Source: Voacanga thouarsii (lineage: Eukaryota > Streptophyta > Magnoliopsida > Gentianales > Apocynaceae). Taken from it: 64,000 bases of DNA. Under the pieces are notes generated by a model that saw only the letters and a program-made list of their open reading frames with translations, ran no database searches and had not been told where the DNA came from. The translations under genes and the position numbers were made by a program. The stretch is from positions 558,001-622,000 of the forward strand of contig JANUWF010003370.1 in NCBI GenBank assembly GCA_026120185.1, read 5' to 3'. Position 1 is the first letter of the stretch; each line of letters starts with the position of its first letter. Positions 47,276 to 60,493 of this stretch are shown here, in pieces.

Positions 47276-47814
47276 GTACCTCAATGGTACGAAAGATTAT
47301 ATGCTGGTTTATAAGGCTGACGACTTGGTTCCTACTAATACACAGACTTAGATTTCCAGGCAGATAAGGATGAGAGAAAATTCACTAGTGGATATGTCTT
47401 CACCTTGTCTGGAGGAGCTGTTTCATGGAGAAGTATTAAGCAATCTTGTATTGCTGACTCAACCATGAAAGCTGAGTATGTGGCAGCTTTGGAAGTGTCC
47501 AAAGAAGCAGTCTGGCTTTGAAATTTCCTTTTAGAATTTGGAGTTGTGACACACATGGACAGACCAATTGTGGAGTATTACGACAACTCTGGAGCAGTCT
47601 CGCATTCTAAAGAACCCAGGAACCATAAGAAAGGGAAGTACATCCAGAGAAAGTACCACCTAATCTGGGATTTCATTCAGAGACAAGAAATCGTAGTGAA
47701 ACAGATAGCCTCAGAGAACAACCTAGCAGATTCGTTCACCAAGCCTTTGGCTAAGAGAGTCTTCAAGAGACACTTAGACGCCATAGGGATGGGCATCTAT
47801 GGACTTTCTTAGTC
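47276..47814 (+). pseudogene. RNase H end of copia-3 pol
   Basis: Clearly related to the same region of copia-2 (33315-33866): DYMLVYKADDLVP, GAVSWRSIKQSCIADSTMKA, YYDNSGAVSHSKEPRNHKKG and NNLADSFTKPLAKRVFKRHL. Breaks occur near 47335 (missing base) and at the WL-stop near 47520 (TGG to TGA type). Everything upstream of RNase H is absent, so the copy is 5'-truncated at the gypsy fragment. Confidence 0.85.
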
Positions 47815-47834
47815 TTAGAGTGAAAGTGAGAGAT

Positions 47835-49660
47835 TGTTGGAATATATGCCCTCTAGACTAGATTATCTGATGTAATTATCGAATTTATTAATAAAAGAAT
47901 TTATTTTCAAATTTTGTTTGTAAATTTACATTTTATTTGTGTATGATTTTTTGTTTCGAAAGGACCCATTGTGTTTAAGTAAGTGATTCATATGAATTGT
48001 GGTCTTTCATAGTAAGGTATGGATCACGGGCTACTTAACACATAAATGTTTGTTCTTAACTACTTGATGAGAAAGGGAATCTCATCATGTATAGGTTATT
48101 GTGTTATGAATTCCAAATGGGGAATGGCTTACCTTTAGCTAATGAGTAGTCCACTCACTTCATAGCATGAGGTATTTCGAATACGTAGAACATGACCTGT
48201 AATAGTAGTTTTTAAAAATAATATTTAAAAGAAACTCAGATTGTTACTGCTACAGTATGGACTAATACTCTACCACTTGAGTATGAGTTGGTGGTCTGAC
48301 AAAGTTAGAAGCATATACTTTGATATATTGTAGTTGAGGTTCTTTCATAGAACTAAAATACTTGTATGTTGAGTATATGCGACTAGTTAGTTAAGACAGA
48401 CTTGTATAAGATAGCTTCTACGCTATATCATCCCTTATGACTATTCAAATGATCTAATTATCCAGGGCCCTGGGGAACATGACTTGGATGTTTACTTTAG
48501 GGTAGCTCTCTTGAAAAGTAAAAACATTCCAGGAGTCGTGGATTATTAGACTAGAGATCTAAGAATAGTAGATGTCTATTAGAGAGTTGTTAGTACACTA
48601 TTCCTCTCTAATTGCAGGCGCAGCGTAGAGGGGTATTTTAGTCATTACATCTGTAGGTCGAAGACTTTGCTAATGCAGTATTGTCCTTGGGGTTAATATT
48701 TATTTATGGTGATATTATAAAATATTTAAAATACAAAATATAACTATTTATATAATATGGGTATTTTGGTCATTTTAGTAGCCAAGGCGATGTGTCGTTT
48801 GGCCCCTGGAATGGCCCTTAAGTCGTGAAAAATTTGGGTTAAGGAATTTTTCTTGATAATTATGAGTTTTTATTTTATTAGTCTAATTTATTATTGGACT
48901 AGAATAAAATAAAACGTCCGAGAGAGAGTATTTATTTTATCTAGTTTAAATGATTAATAAATTATTCCGGGCCCAAAGCTCAGATTGAATAATTAGAAAA
49001 TTAATCTAGAACTAGATAAAAGGTATAAAATTTTATTTGGTCTATTTGGACTTGTTATTATTTATTAGGCTGTTAAATAAAGCCCAAAAAATAGATAATT
49101 AAGATTTATTATTTATAGGTGTCCAAGCCCAAGAATAGATAATTTATCTGGCCCAATGAATAAGACTAAGATAAAATAAAATTTATATAAAAAATTAAAT
49201 TAATTAAAATAAAATAAAATTTAAAAAAAACACGAGATGGAATCCAAATTGTTTCGCATGTAGGATAACAGAAAGCATGAAAGCTTTCTATTTACACGCA
49301 TTATGTCTTCTCTCTCGGGCATCTATCCAAATGAATTGAAATTTTTGGGTGAGTCACAGAAGCTCTACGTATTCTCTAGGTATTCACAGAAAGCCAAACC
49401 TAATTTCAAAGAAGACAAAAGTTGATCAAAACCCAATATTCAGACTTTCACCGACTGCACTACGGGCACCATTTCGGAAGATCGAAAGCTTCGCATGGAT
49501 AAGATATAGTAGACATTTGAAAGGACATGAGGCACTAGCCTCGAATATCCTTATACAGACATCTACACCAGTCCGAAGAGGGACACTTCATCACAGAGAT
49601 AAAATTTTCGTTTTCCTAACATGCCTTCGTTTTCATTATTTTTTCCATTTTAAGCCTTCA
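47835..49660 (+). repeat. 3' LTR of copia-3
   Basis: TGTTGGAATATATGCCCTCT to about TTTAAGCCTTCA, some 1826 bp. It is longer than the copia-2 LTR, mainly because it keeps about 480 bp near its start. The right boundary is inferred from similarity to the TTCACCTTCA end of copia-2 and is the weaker of the two. Confidence 0.65.
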
Positions 49661-50185
49661 TAGTAGACCGTTGCACACAATCTTTTACTTTCCACCATAA
49701 GCCAGGGGTCCTAATCCTGATATCAATCACCATGAAGGCGGCAAGGAGTCAAACGCACAGAGTGTCCCCGCCCGGCATTAAGCAAATGACTCAAAAATCA
49801 AGAAGCACTCACAGACATGGCAATTGCCAAGTGCTAAATAGCTAGCCAAGACAATTCATCTCAATGTCTTGTCACCCCGTTCAGAGTAAGACAATTCCTA
49901 GAATTAGGCTAGGTTACTAGGGCTATCTAACTCTAACTGTGAAACCCCAATTAAAACCAACCATAGAGTAAGGGAGTCGGGATGCATATCATATTTTTTT
50001 GTATGCATAAATATATTTTTGTATGATTTTATGTTCTTTGGATATGTGATTTATAGTCTAGACAACTTAATTATGCTTATTGAGTAAGAATTTCAAAATG
50101 GTAATTTTGCTTGAGGTGGAAATAGGGAGATAGCTTAAGGATTAAATAGGAAAAATATTTGGGAGAGAAAATAAGAACAAGAGTT

Positions 50186-50248
50186 GTTGTGGTTTAGTGG
50201 TTAGAGCTTTGGAATAAATTCTTGAGGTCTTGAGTTCAAATTTCATCA
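50186..50248 (+). other. tRNA-like A-box/B-box module in LTR copy E
   Basis: TGGTTTAGTGGTTAGAGC followed about 25 nt later by GAGTTCAAATTTC. The A box is identical to copies A, B and C; the B box has one change in its last bases. Confidence 0.55.
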
Positions 50249-51828
50249 TTTGAGTTTTAGCATGATTAAATTTTATTTTAGATAGGTAGGCTATTTTCAG
50301 CCCTTGCATGCCTTAGGAAGGAATAGGAATGTTGTCCTAGGGGAGACATGAAAGGAATGTCCTAATCCTACTCTTATGTCCTACAAAAATTCCTAATGGA
50401 TTCATACCCCTTTTTGTTCTTTAGCTTACCTTAATTCTCAATCAAATAAGTTGCTTAATTTATCTAAGCCATTTTATTTGTAGAAAATTCTAGCAAGGTT
50501 CTGTGATTTTGAAGCCTCAAAAATGCCTCTTGGAGGATGGAATTTTAACTAAAAATGGGAAAGAATTATGGAAGGTTCCCAAGAAAATTAATCTCCATGG
50601 TTGAACCTTCAAACTCCAACCTATGTGTATTCATCTTCTTCATGTAGTAATCTGGAAAATTTTTCCAGCTTCTTAATCAGTCCAATTGTCAAAATCTTCA
50701 GCCATCTTTCCCTCTCAAATACTTCTAGGAAAATAACCAATTTACTCAGCTTGAAGATTGAAAACTTTGGCCAAAATTCGGACTACACAAATCTGTGCAA
50801 ACCAAAGAAAAATTCTAGGCAGAATTCACAGCTTAATAGTCCAAAAACCAAGCTATTTCTTCTAGACTTCAAACCAGTATTTCATCTCTAATTTTCCTCC
50901 ATAAAGAAGGCTGGAAACCAGCCTTACAGTACCCTCCAATACCCCTTCAAACCTGCTGCAAATCAGATGGAGCACGGCAGAAAAAACTGCACGAAATTTC
51001 AGCAAAACCTTCGAGCAAGCAACCAGAAATTCCAGCTTTGTTTCCTTCTCACCCTTGTTCGAAACTCACACCATATTTCTGTAAAACCAACCATAGTCAG
51101 CCATGGACTGAACTTCATCATCTCCAATATTGGTCTGCATGAAAAGAGCTCCATGGCTACCCCTTGAATCACTCCATCAATCACTTCAATCAAATCTTCA
51201 ATTGGAGTTCAAAATTCTAGCAAATTACTCCATGAAAACCTCCATAGTTTAGGCTTCAAACAACCAGAAAATCTCTCACACATACTCTTTGAATTTCAGC
51301 CATCCTAGAACCCATTCAAACATCATTCATCTCTACAAAATCCCAGCCAAACCAGTCGGCCATTAGAGCTCCCAAAAGACCTCCTTCAAACAAGATATCC
51401 TTACCATATTTGCTACCATAATTCACTCTCTAAATTACTCCTTTTGAATTTCAAACAACCAACTTTCCTTTTTCTCCCAAACCTGAAAATTCAATCACCA
51501 AAATTCTCCAATCCAGTCGGCCACCCTTTCCAAGCAAAATTTCGGCCAGCTTTCCTCCATTCTCTCCAAACCTCCAAGAACACACACCATCAGTCTCCAA
51601 ACCTAAGACCACTTTAAACCCCTTCAATCTTCTCCAAAAACTCCAGATCACATCTACTCACTCTCTTGAATACATTTCTGCAATTTATAACATCAAACAC
51701 TGAAATTAAGGTTCCACCTTCGGATAAAAAACCAGAATTTTCTTAAAGGCTCAAGAACACTCTCAAGGTAAACATGATCGATTATCTCCGTCTCCTTTCC
51801 TCTTCAACCTTTAATGAAATAAACTAAT

Positions 51829-51831
<3 letters not shown>

Positions 51832-51883
<52 letters not shown>
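51832..51883 (+). repeat. (CT)n microsatellite in LTR copy E
   Basis: About 26 CT units at the shared LTR microsatellite site. Confidence 0.95.
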
Positions 51884-51886
<3 letters not shown>

Positions 51887-54539
51887 GGCTAAAATGGTTA
51901 CTCCAACCATGGCCATTTTTCTTCTTCTTTCTTGGATGGATCAAGCCTTCCAAGCGTAGGGATTCTCTTGAAATGTCTTCAAGGTAGTCATCATTCAAGT
52001 AAGCCTCTTCAATTTTCTCTGTAAATTCTAGATTCATGTCTTTTGGATGTTTTTGAAAAAGGATGGATTATGTTTGGAGATTGAACATGTGTTTATATGA
52101 TGGAGTTGAGATTGAAGTATGAGGATGAATGTGTTTATATGATGGAGTTGGGATAGATGCATGAGGATGATTTATCTTGGTTGAATTTTATGATGTTTTA
52201 GGATTTGTTGCATGCCTTCATGTCGTGTGTAGTATGAATGATTAAGCATGATAGATATTATGTCACCTTTGGTGAATAGGGTTTTATGTTCTTGTATCCT
52301 TGTAGAAGCCATGAAAATGATTATGTTTAGTGGAGTTTGGATCATGGGTTGGTAGTTATGGATCTATGCTTTTATTCATGATTTGGATGGTTTGTTGATT
52401 GGTGTAGAGTGTATGTTCATGGTTAACAATAGGAACTACGATCATGACCTTAATGTTCCTAATCTATTTAAGTTAGTCAATTTTATTTCATTAATAAAAA
52501 ATTAATACTATAATTTCTTCTGGAGATTTCGAAAACCCTAGGAAAATGTGGATTTGGATTTTTATATGAAATAATGATATTTTAAACAAATAAATTATAT
52601 CTTTTGTTAAATTAAAGTATAAAAAAAATTATATATAATAATATTAAATAAAACCTTTTATATAAATAATCATGATAAACAAAATATTAATCTTGTAAGT
52701 CATATGTTCATAAATACTAATAAAATTTATTTATTATCTTTTAATCAAAACATATTAAAATTTACTTATTATTAATTTTATTTACCAATTATTTTCTAAC
52801 CATTAATTATTATTAGATTATTATTTTAAATAATATCATATAGGGCCTAGGACCCTTCATCAAATAAACCCTAATTTATTTATAACAAGATTTAGACCTA
52901 CAACTTATTAGAAACTATTTCACAAACCCTAGTTATTTTATTATTAAGCTAGATTTATTTTATAAAATTCTTTTATCATCTAGCCTTAAAGTTTGGGACA
53001 CTAGGGTCATGATTGTAGTAAGTTGAGTTAGGATTATTTGTGAAAATAAATTTTGGCTTGAGTTTAATTATGACTTATGTTTACCCCAGGTGGGGTTAGG
53101 TCAGTTTTTGGAGATCTTTGGTTTATCTCGAGCAAAGGATCAGGTAAGCTCCTACATGAAACTTGTTTTTTGTAAAAGGTTACTATGGCAAGCTAAACAC
53201 GAAGTATGTGAACATTTATTTGGTAAAGGCAGTTAAGGACTATTTCCTTACTTGTTTAAGTCAAACCAATTATTTGAAAATCAACAAGTAGTTTTACTCA
53301 AACACGAAACTGTTTCTAAAACCAATTTTGACACGGACTTTAGAAACCCTTAATTGCCATTTTCAAGTAAAGCTATCTTTTATCAGTTTTCTCCCAAGTG
53401 GGATAAATTACATTGAGTACTCAATAAGAGTAGGCTAGTAATACTAGTTTTAAAGAGCAAGATTGAGTCTTCTAGCAGGAGGCCACCTCTAGAAGATGTA
53501 CTCAACTTGGAAAAGTGACAGTACTATTTAGGCATGCCAGTCAGAGCTAGTAAGTTTCAGTCATGTGGACTGTGTGTTGCCAGAGTGGACAGCCGATTTT
53601 GTTTAGGTGTAAAGAATGAGGAGTATCTTACCCAGTAGGCCGATCACCTACCTTTTGTCAGTCTGCACAAAGTGTGGCATTCTGACCGTTGTATGGTTAT
53701 GGAGCCCAACGTGTGGTAACCCATAGCTGCCCTTTTGAGTGGTTGATTTTATTATATATATATGGTTGGAAAATCCAAAACGCCACTTTTGATTTTTAAC
53801 ATTGTTTATTGCTTGCCAGTACTTTTTCTTATGAAGTTCTTTCACCTTGCATACATGAACTGCTTTCACTGAACACGCAAATCACACACGGACTTATTGA
53901 GATTTTTTTATCTCATCACCCTTTTGTCATGTTTTCAGGTCGGTCTTATTGTGGAGATAAGTAGATAGTCTGTTGCTTGCTTTGAAGGCCTTATGTTATT
54001 TTCTTTTTGTATTGCTTTGAGAGGCGAGAGTATTCAATGTATTTGTGTATTTGTCTTAAATTCTTGGATTATAATAATTTTTAATTTTAAAATATTGTTT
54101 TATTTTTATTTGTGTGACCTAGTTATAAAGACCCCCTATCCTTTGGACGGGGCGACATCCCCGGCCCTGTTGGGCCTAGGTAGTGAGGTGTTACACTAAC
54201 GTAGGCTAGTACAAAGATCAAAGACCTTGCTGAATACTCAACGTTAACAATACCAACCCCGTCTAACTGATCAAGCCAGAGGGTTATCTGATCTCATAGG
54301 ATTTTCAAATCAAAATATTTTTAGGGCAAAACAACACTTTCCATAATTTGATTACACTAACTTACAAGTCAGATCATTATTCACATAGGCTTCGCAAAGC
54401 CAATCAATTCATTCCATGGCACACCAGGACAATAAAATAATTTCAGAGATCAAAAGGTCATTTTTCAAAAGTCAATCTCATCACGAGAGATCATTTTCAA
54501 AATCGTTGAAACAGGATAAAGAGTTCTGTTCACATATCA

Positions 54540-54960
54540 AAACATGTTTCTAAGAGTATTCGGGTCATTTTTTCCGTACTCAATCACAAAAGTCATTTCC
54601 AAGGATATTCAGGTCATTTTACCCATACCCGATTCCAAAAGACTTTTCGAGGATATTCGAGTCATTTTACCCTTACCCGATTTGAAAAGTATTTACAAAA
54701 GTTCCAATAAAGGTATTTCGGTCATTTACCATATACCTGATTCTAAAAGTTTTCATAAACATTCCAATAAGGACATTTAGATCATTTTTTAAATACCCAA
54801 TTCCAAAAGAAACTTATTTCAAGAAATTCAGAATTCTAATCCCAAAAGAGGATTAAATTTAAAGTTTCCAAACATATTCCATAAAATGTTCCAATAAGGG
54901 CATTCCAGTCAATTTATGAATACCTGATTCCAAAATTTACCATTTTCCAAAAATCTTAAA
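54540..54960 (+). repeat. Diverged ~50-60 bp tandem repeats in the gypsy-2 LTR
   Basis: Six or so copies share GGATATTCRGGTCATTTTACC and ATACCYGATTCCAAAAG. The copies diverge toward the right. A plus-strand open frame (54544-54780) is simply this repeat translated and is not called as a gene. Confidence 0.8.
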
Positions 54961-57087
54961 TATTTAATCCAAAAAGAACTAAATTCAAAAAATTCATACT
55001 TTAATCATCCAATGAGGTTTCCAAGCCAATTATAATGTTCAATCAGCCCAAAATGGCATAAAATAATTCTTGCTCAGATAAACCTTAAACATATTCAGGG
55101 ATTTCTAAAATAGTATAAAACATAGCATTTCATAGAAAAATAAAGCACACTATCTTTCAAAAGGTTTTAGAAATCAAAGGGACTCACCTCGTGTCCTAAC
55201 TAAACTCTTTCTGTTTACGGCTGTTTAACCATCGTTTCCACCATTTTCAATGCTCCGTTCGCCTTTTACCGACAAACCTACATCAAACATCATTTTCGGG
55301 TCAAATCATGTTTAGTCAAAAAATAGCAACATCCAGCCGATGTGCTCGACGGGTAGCCAACGTTTAGCCGACAGGGCCGACAATTAGCAGATAGTTAAGG
55401 AAAACGTTCAACTTTCGTTCACGTTGTTTTTTCATCGTTGATCAATTCTTTTGTTTTTATTTTCCCACATCCTTTATCCCTTCATATACAAGGGATTCAT
55501 TTCATTTTTCCCATTTATTTAATCCAAAATCACACAATTAATCATCCTTAAATTCATACATTTTCGGACTTATTTTTCTGAAATTTTACTTCTTGACACA
55601 TGATTTTATTTTGCACATAACTTTTAATCCACAAATCCAATTTGGCTCTATGATATACCAAAATGATCATAAGACTCTTAAATTCAATTATATATTAGCT
55701 TTTTCAAATCTCTAGTTCCCATAACACAATACAGGGCAAAAATAACCCCAATAGTTTTACCTCAATTTCACTATTCATGCTTTCCAACATCTTGGAACCA
55801 TTAATTCATTCAATTTTCCTTCAAATTATCTTTAAATCTGTGATATCCAGATTTTAATAGCTCACAAGAATCACACTTATTCAACACAAACTCGTCTTTT
55901 CTAATCAAAGGCTAGTATAATCCATTTTTCTAACTAAGTAAATTCCATTTTTACTCTACTTTGATCATTTTCTCCTCAACCGAAAACAATCCTTTAATCC
56001 ACCATAATTATTCAATTCTTCTTCACATAAAATAGCATTCAAAAACCCTTAGACAACTGGCACTTATATAAGCATATACAAGGTTCATACACAAAAGTTC
56101 ACAAACCCTAGCTTTGATCCAAAATCAAGACATGAAAATGATATTTTCATGTTAAAATTCCTATCAATATAATCACCGTAATGAGATCTATGACTTTAAT
56201 TCTTGAAGTATAGACTTTTACCTTGTATGTGGGATCTCTTGGCTTAATTTTTCTCCATGAACACCAAGAACAGACACACATCTTTCTTTCTCTCTCCTTT
56301 TTCTTTTTTCTCCCTATTTTTCTCTAGATTTTCTTTCCTTTTCTTTCTCTCTTCTTTCCCTACTCCTTGTGCATAAAATATAGCTATTTTTCAGCTCCTT
56401 AACCGCCATTCTTGGTCCAAATTGGTGACTATTTGGTCACAAATTGTGGACTATCCGCCACGTGTTGCAATTTCATTTGTCCACGATTTTTTATTTTATT
56501 TTGTAAAACTTATTTGATAAGCTTTATCTTATATGAAATCTCATACAACCTCTCATATTGTGACACATGTCTCTATGCACCAATCACATAGCACCACACG
56601 TCCAAGTTTTACCCACATTTCTAATTTTTCTTAGAAATGGCCAAAATCGAGTCTGGATTCGAAAAATATTTTACTTCACCATTCAACTCCAAAAATTTTA
56701 CTAAATCCATTGGTAATACTTAAATTCTTCAATTCCTTCTTAGTTTGGTCAAATTTGTGGTCAAAGTCGTGAGAGCGATCAAAATGACGAAAATGCCCCC
56801 AATAACCCAGATAGCATAATTCACATCAAAACATGCATTTCATTACACTAATAAGTTTCTCTTCTCAGTGTACCCTCAAATTCTTATTTTGTTAATAATA
56901 GTAGCCTTCCAAAGATTTAGGTTACAGGTAGAACAAATTCAATAATTACATCTAGGTCTCGACATGATATTATTATACCAAAATATTCGTCTCATTATAC
57001 CGATCATCTTTTGTTCTAGCCATTAATATAAATTCCCATCCTATCACAAGGAATGGCCAATCAACGATTAAAATATGGGATATTACA

Positions 57088-57107
57088 ATCTCCCCTCCTT
57101 GCAAAAC
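57088..57107 (-). promoter_or_regulatory. Polypurine tract of gypsy-2
   Basis: The minus strand reads GCAAGGAGGGGAGAT immediately before the LTR start TGTAATATCCC. Confidence 0.82.
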
Positions 57108-58946
57108 AAACCGTCTTCGAAATTAACTTAAACTTGGAATAATTACAGATAATTCTTCAATATCTTTACTTTCGTTTCCTAAGTTGCATCTCACACTACA
57201 TGATGATTCCACAACACTTTTATAAGTGAAATTTTCTTTATTCCACACCCCATTTTCTGTATGCTCTAAGATCTTAATAGGTTTTTCCTCATACTTTAAG
57301 CTTAGAGTTATCTCATTCAAAATGTGTGCGGGATCAGTTGCATATTTCTGAAGTTGGGCAATATGGAACACATCTGGAATACTTTAAAACTCTACTAGTA
57401 ACTCAAATCGATAGCTCACCTTCCAAATCTTCTTGACAATAGGGAATGGTCTAATGTACCTAAATGCTAATTTATTTTCTTGTCCTTTGATTCCCAATTG
57501 TCACTGTGGAGTTAACTTCAAGAATACATGATCGTATTCTACAAATTCCAAATCTCTCTTACGTCGATTCGTATGACCTTTTTATCTACTCTGAACTACC
57601 TCCAACTTGATGTTAATCATCTCCATAGCATGTCAAACTTTTTCAAGACCTAAAGCATCCCGTTCACCCATTCTTCGTTTTGAAATTCATTTCCTTCCAT
57701 ACAGAGCTTCAAATAGGACCATTCCAATTGTTGATTGATAACTATTATTGTATATGAATTCTGCATACACTAAATTATCAATCTACTTAACTCCAAAATT
57801 CAAAACGCAAGCCTAGAACATGCCTTCCAAAATTCTATTCACTCGTTCTGTCTGTCCATCCGTGTGTAGGTGCGCTGCTATGCTGAACTTTATTGTGATC
57901 CCATACCTTTACTACAACTTAGTCCAAAACTTTAAGGTAAATATAGGATCTTGATCTGACACAAAACTAGAGGATACTCATATAGTTTGATTAATTCCTC
58001 CACATAGATTTCTCTTAACTTCTCTAGGGAATTTTGTTAATTAATAGGAATAAAATGAGCAGATTTAGTTAGTTAATCCACTATCAGCCAAATAGTATCT
58101 CGCCGCTCTACTATCATAGGTAATCCTGTAATGAGGTCTATAGTAATTTCATCATATTTCCACGATAGAGTAGATAATGATTGTAACCCTCTAGGCCGTT
58201 GTTGATTGGCTTTCCTTTACTGACAAATTAAACATCGAGTTACAAGGTCTGAATTGTCCTTCTTCATACCAATCCACCAATAATGCCATTTTAGGGTTTG
58301 ATACATCTTTATGACTCCTAGATGGACGGTATACTTACTCTAAGATGCCTCCGTTAAGACATCTTATCTCAACGCAAATTATTTCAGAATACAATACCAA
58401 TCTCGGCAGTAATTAATCCTATCATTGTCCTTTCAGAACTCATCTCCTCCTGTATTTGCCTTCTTTTGCACTCTTTATCTTTATCTTGCTTTTTCTTCAA
58501 CTGCTGTAGGAAGGTAGGTTAAATAGAAGTATTACTTATCCTTATTTCTCCATCTATTGCAAATACTTCTAATTCTAGAATTTGTAACGTCCGAAGAGCT
58601 GATAAATTCGCCTTTCTACTAAGGGCATTTACTACTATTTTTGCTTTTCCAGGATGATATTTAATTGACATTGAAATCCTTCCAAAAATTCCATTCATCA
58701 ACTTTGCCTTATATTCAAATCTTTTTGAGTAAAAACATACTTCAAACTTTTGTGGTCAGTGAAGATTTCTAACTCAGCCCTAAACAAATAATGTCCCCAC
58801 TCCGTAAGGGCAAACATAATAGCAACTAGCTCCAAATCATGTGTAATGTAATTCTCCTCATAAGGTTTCCATTTCCTAGAGATACAAGCTATCACCTTTC
58901 TATCGTGCATCAATACACCTCTCAATCCTTTCTTTAACACATCGTC
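57108..58946 (-). pseudogene. pol remnant of gypsy-2: RNase H, integrase, chromodomain-like tail
   Basis: Reading leftward on the minus strand. RNase H (58698-58940) has GLRGVLMHDRKVIACISRKW and EIFTDHKSLKYVFTQKDLN, then YHPGKAKIVVNALSRKA (58519-58701). Integrase zinc-binding region near 58230-58300 has KWHYWWIGMKKDNSDLVTRC then LICQ. Integrase core remnants include YNNSYQSTIGM near 57720-57760. The tail (57123-57371) reads MFHIAQLQKYATDPAHILNE and KPIKILEHTENGVWNKE, the chromovirus-type end. All are joined through stops and frame changes. The domain order RNase H, integrase, chromodomain is that of Ty3/gypsy. The RT side is cut at 58946 by copia-4. Confidence 0.88.
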
Positions 58947-60478
58947 TGTTGGGGATATGCCCTAGAGAAAATTTGTACTTATGCTATTGTCATTATGTTT
59001 TATATAATAATATGAGGCTTTCCTTTCCATGAATAGTGAGTTTTGTTTTGTTGGTCATCAAGTACGTGACTTGATAGTAAAATCCTACAATGAATACAAT
59101 GACTATTCTAAAACTGTCCCTGATCGATTATTACTATTGGAATAATAATAAATTAAGATTAGTATGTTTGTGACTTGATAGCTATGTTTTACTGGCCATG
59201 GATATTTGTGATATCGAGACAAGACATAAATAAATGTTAGAGAACATTGTATTGGACATGACCCATTGTGAGAGTACTTCATGGAATATGTCATAAGTAC
59301 TTTCTAGCCATAATAATATTGAAAGTCCTTCGACCTAAATTCATCATAGTTTCCTACTTGATAAATTCTATATTTTGACATTGTCTAAAGTTGTCTTTAA
59401 CCAGATAATAAATTAGACTACTGTTGGATATAGAATAAATCAAGGAGAGGAATATGATTGATTGTGAAGGAATTTGTCCCTCTCAGTTATGGGAGAGATA
59501 TCCATGGGCCCCTTGATAAGTTAGACTGTTAAATATGCATGGTCGTGCTCAAATATATCAATCTAAGATATTGATATCATTTATTTGAACAGTCTACTAT
59601 GAAATCAAGAAATAATTGATTAAGCTTAATAAGGATGACATGCTCCGTGCCTTATGCTTAATCTGGATATCGTGTGACAAAAGGACTAAATATAAAATTA
59701 TGGTTTGGTTCAAAGAGATCACCGATCTTCATTTAACCTAGATAGTTATAATGTTTTGCTAGAAATCGATTATAACTTGTGGACCATTTAAATATCATTT
59801 AGGCACACTGCCAGTGTTAAATGAACCTATAGGGTCACACAATAAGTGAACTTGTTAGGTTATTTTTCTGGTGACCAGGTTCGATGAATCTGGAAATATG
59901 TCTAAGTTAATCGTACTTAGAAAATTTACCAGATACAATGAATCTGGAAATATATCCACATTCGATGTATCTGGATGGTGTCCAGATTATAAGAATCTGA
60001 CTCGGTAAATTAATTAGTTAAATTACCGAGATAATGACAGAATCTTATCATATCAGTTTTAATTTAATTTAATTTGAATTTAAATTAGAATATGATAAGA
60101 TATTATTAGGGTTGGACTCTAAGAGGTTCGGGGGTTTTTAAGAAAACCCTAGCCGTCTTTTCAATAGTCCAATTTTTCAGTTGAGAACATTCGTGCCATT
60201 CTTTACCAGAAAAGAAAAAAAACCTCTCAAACCCTAGGCGCTAGCACTCCCCGGGTATCGAGTGAGTTCGCGGTGTGTATCCGATAGAGGACGTTCGCAT
60301 ACTGCAGCGTCTGGTGATTGTTCGGGTTGAACGTACAACAGCGCAATCAGAATCGAAGGATTTCGATCACAGTAACCAGAGGTAATTCTTAAACCTTAGA
60401 TCTTCTTAATCGTTTACTTGGGTCCTCGAGAGGGATTCGTGGATATTTTTCGCGTTTAGGAGTCCACGAATTCTAACA
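58947..60478 (+). repeat. 5' LTR of copia-4
   Basis: TGTTGGGGATATGCCCTAGAG to CCACGAATTCTAACA, 1532 bp, aligning along its length with 9005-10533 (inverted) and 12495-14018. It should contain the element promoter. Confidence 0.92.
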
Positions 60479-60479
60479 G

Positions 60480-60493
60480 TGGTATCAGAGCAA
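60480..60493 (+). promoter_or_regulatory. Primer-binding site of copia-4
   Basis: TGGTATCAGAGCAA lies one base after the LTR. It is the standard complement of the initiator-Met tRNA 3' end in plant copia elements. Confidence 0.93.

Larger units (their letters stand above)
49938..54195 (+). mobile_element. Gypsy solo LTR, copy E
   Basis: A 4258-bp copy in plus sense, TGTGAAACCCC to GAGGTGTTACA, flanked by a perfect CTAAC duplication (49933-49937 and 54196-54200). It contains the tRNA-like module (50186-50248) and a (CT)n run (51832-51883). No internal sequence is attached. Confidence 0.92.
49661..57087 (-). repeat. 3' LTR of a second gypsy element (gypsy-2), split by LTR copy E
   Basis: The right end is firm: on the minus strand TGTAATATCCCATATTTTAA follows a polypurine tract at 57088-57107. 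LTR copy E sits inside with perfect duplications. The left boundary near 49661 is uncertain, because I could not identify the LTR's far end. The part at 54540-54960 carries diverged tandem repeats. Confidence 0.6.

Noticed and set aside
49349..49663. 104-codon plus-strand frame
   Set aside because: Lies in the 3' LTR of copia-3 downstream of the polyprotein and has no recognisable motifs.
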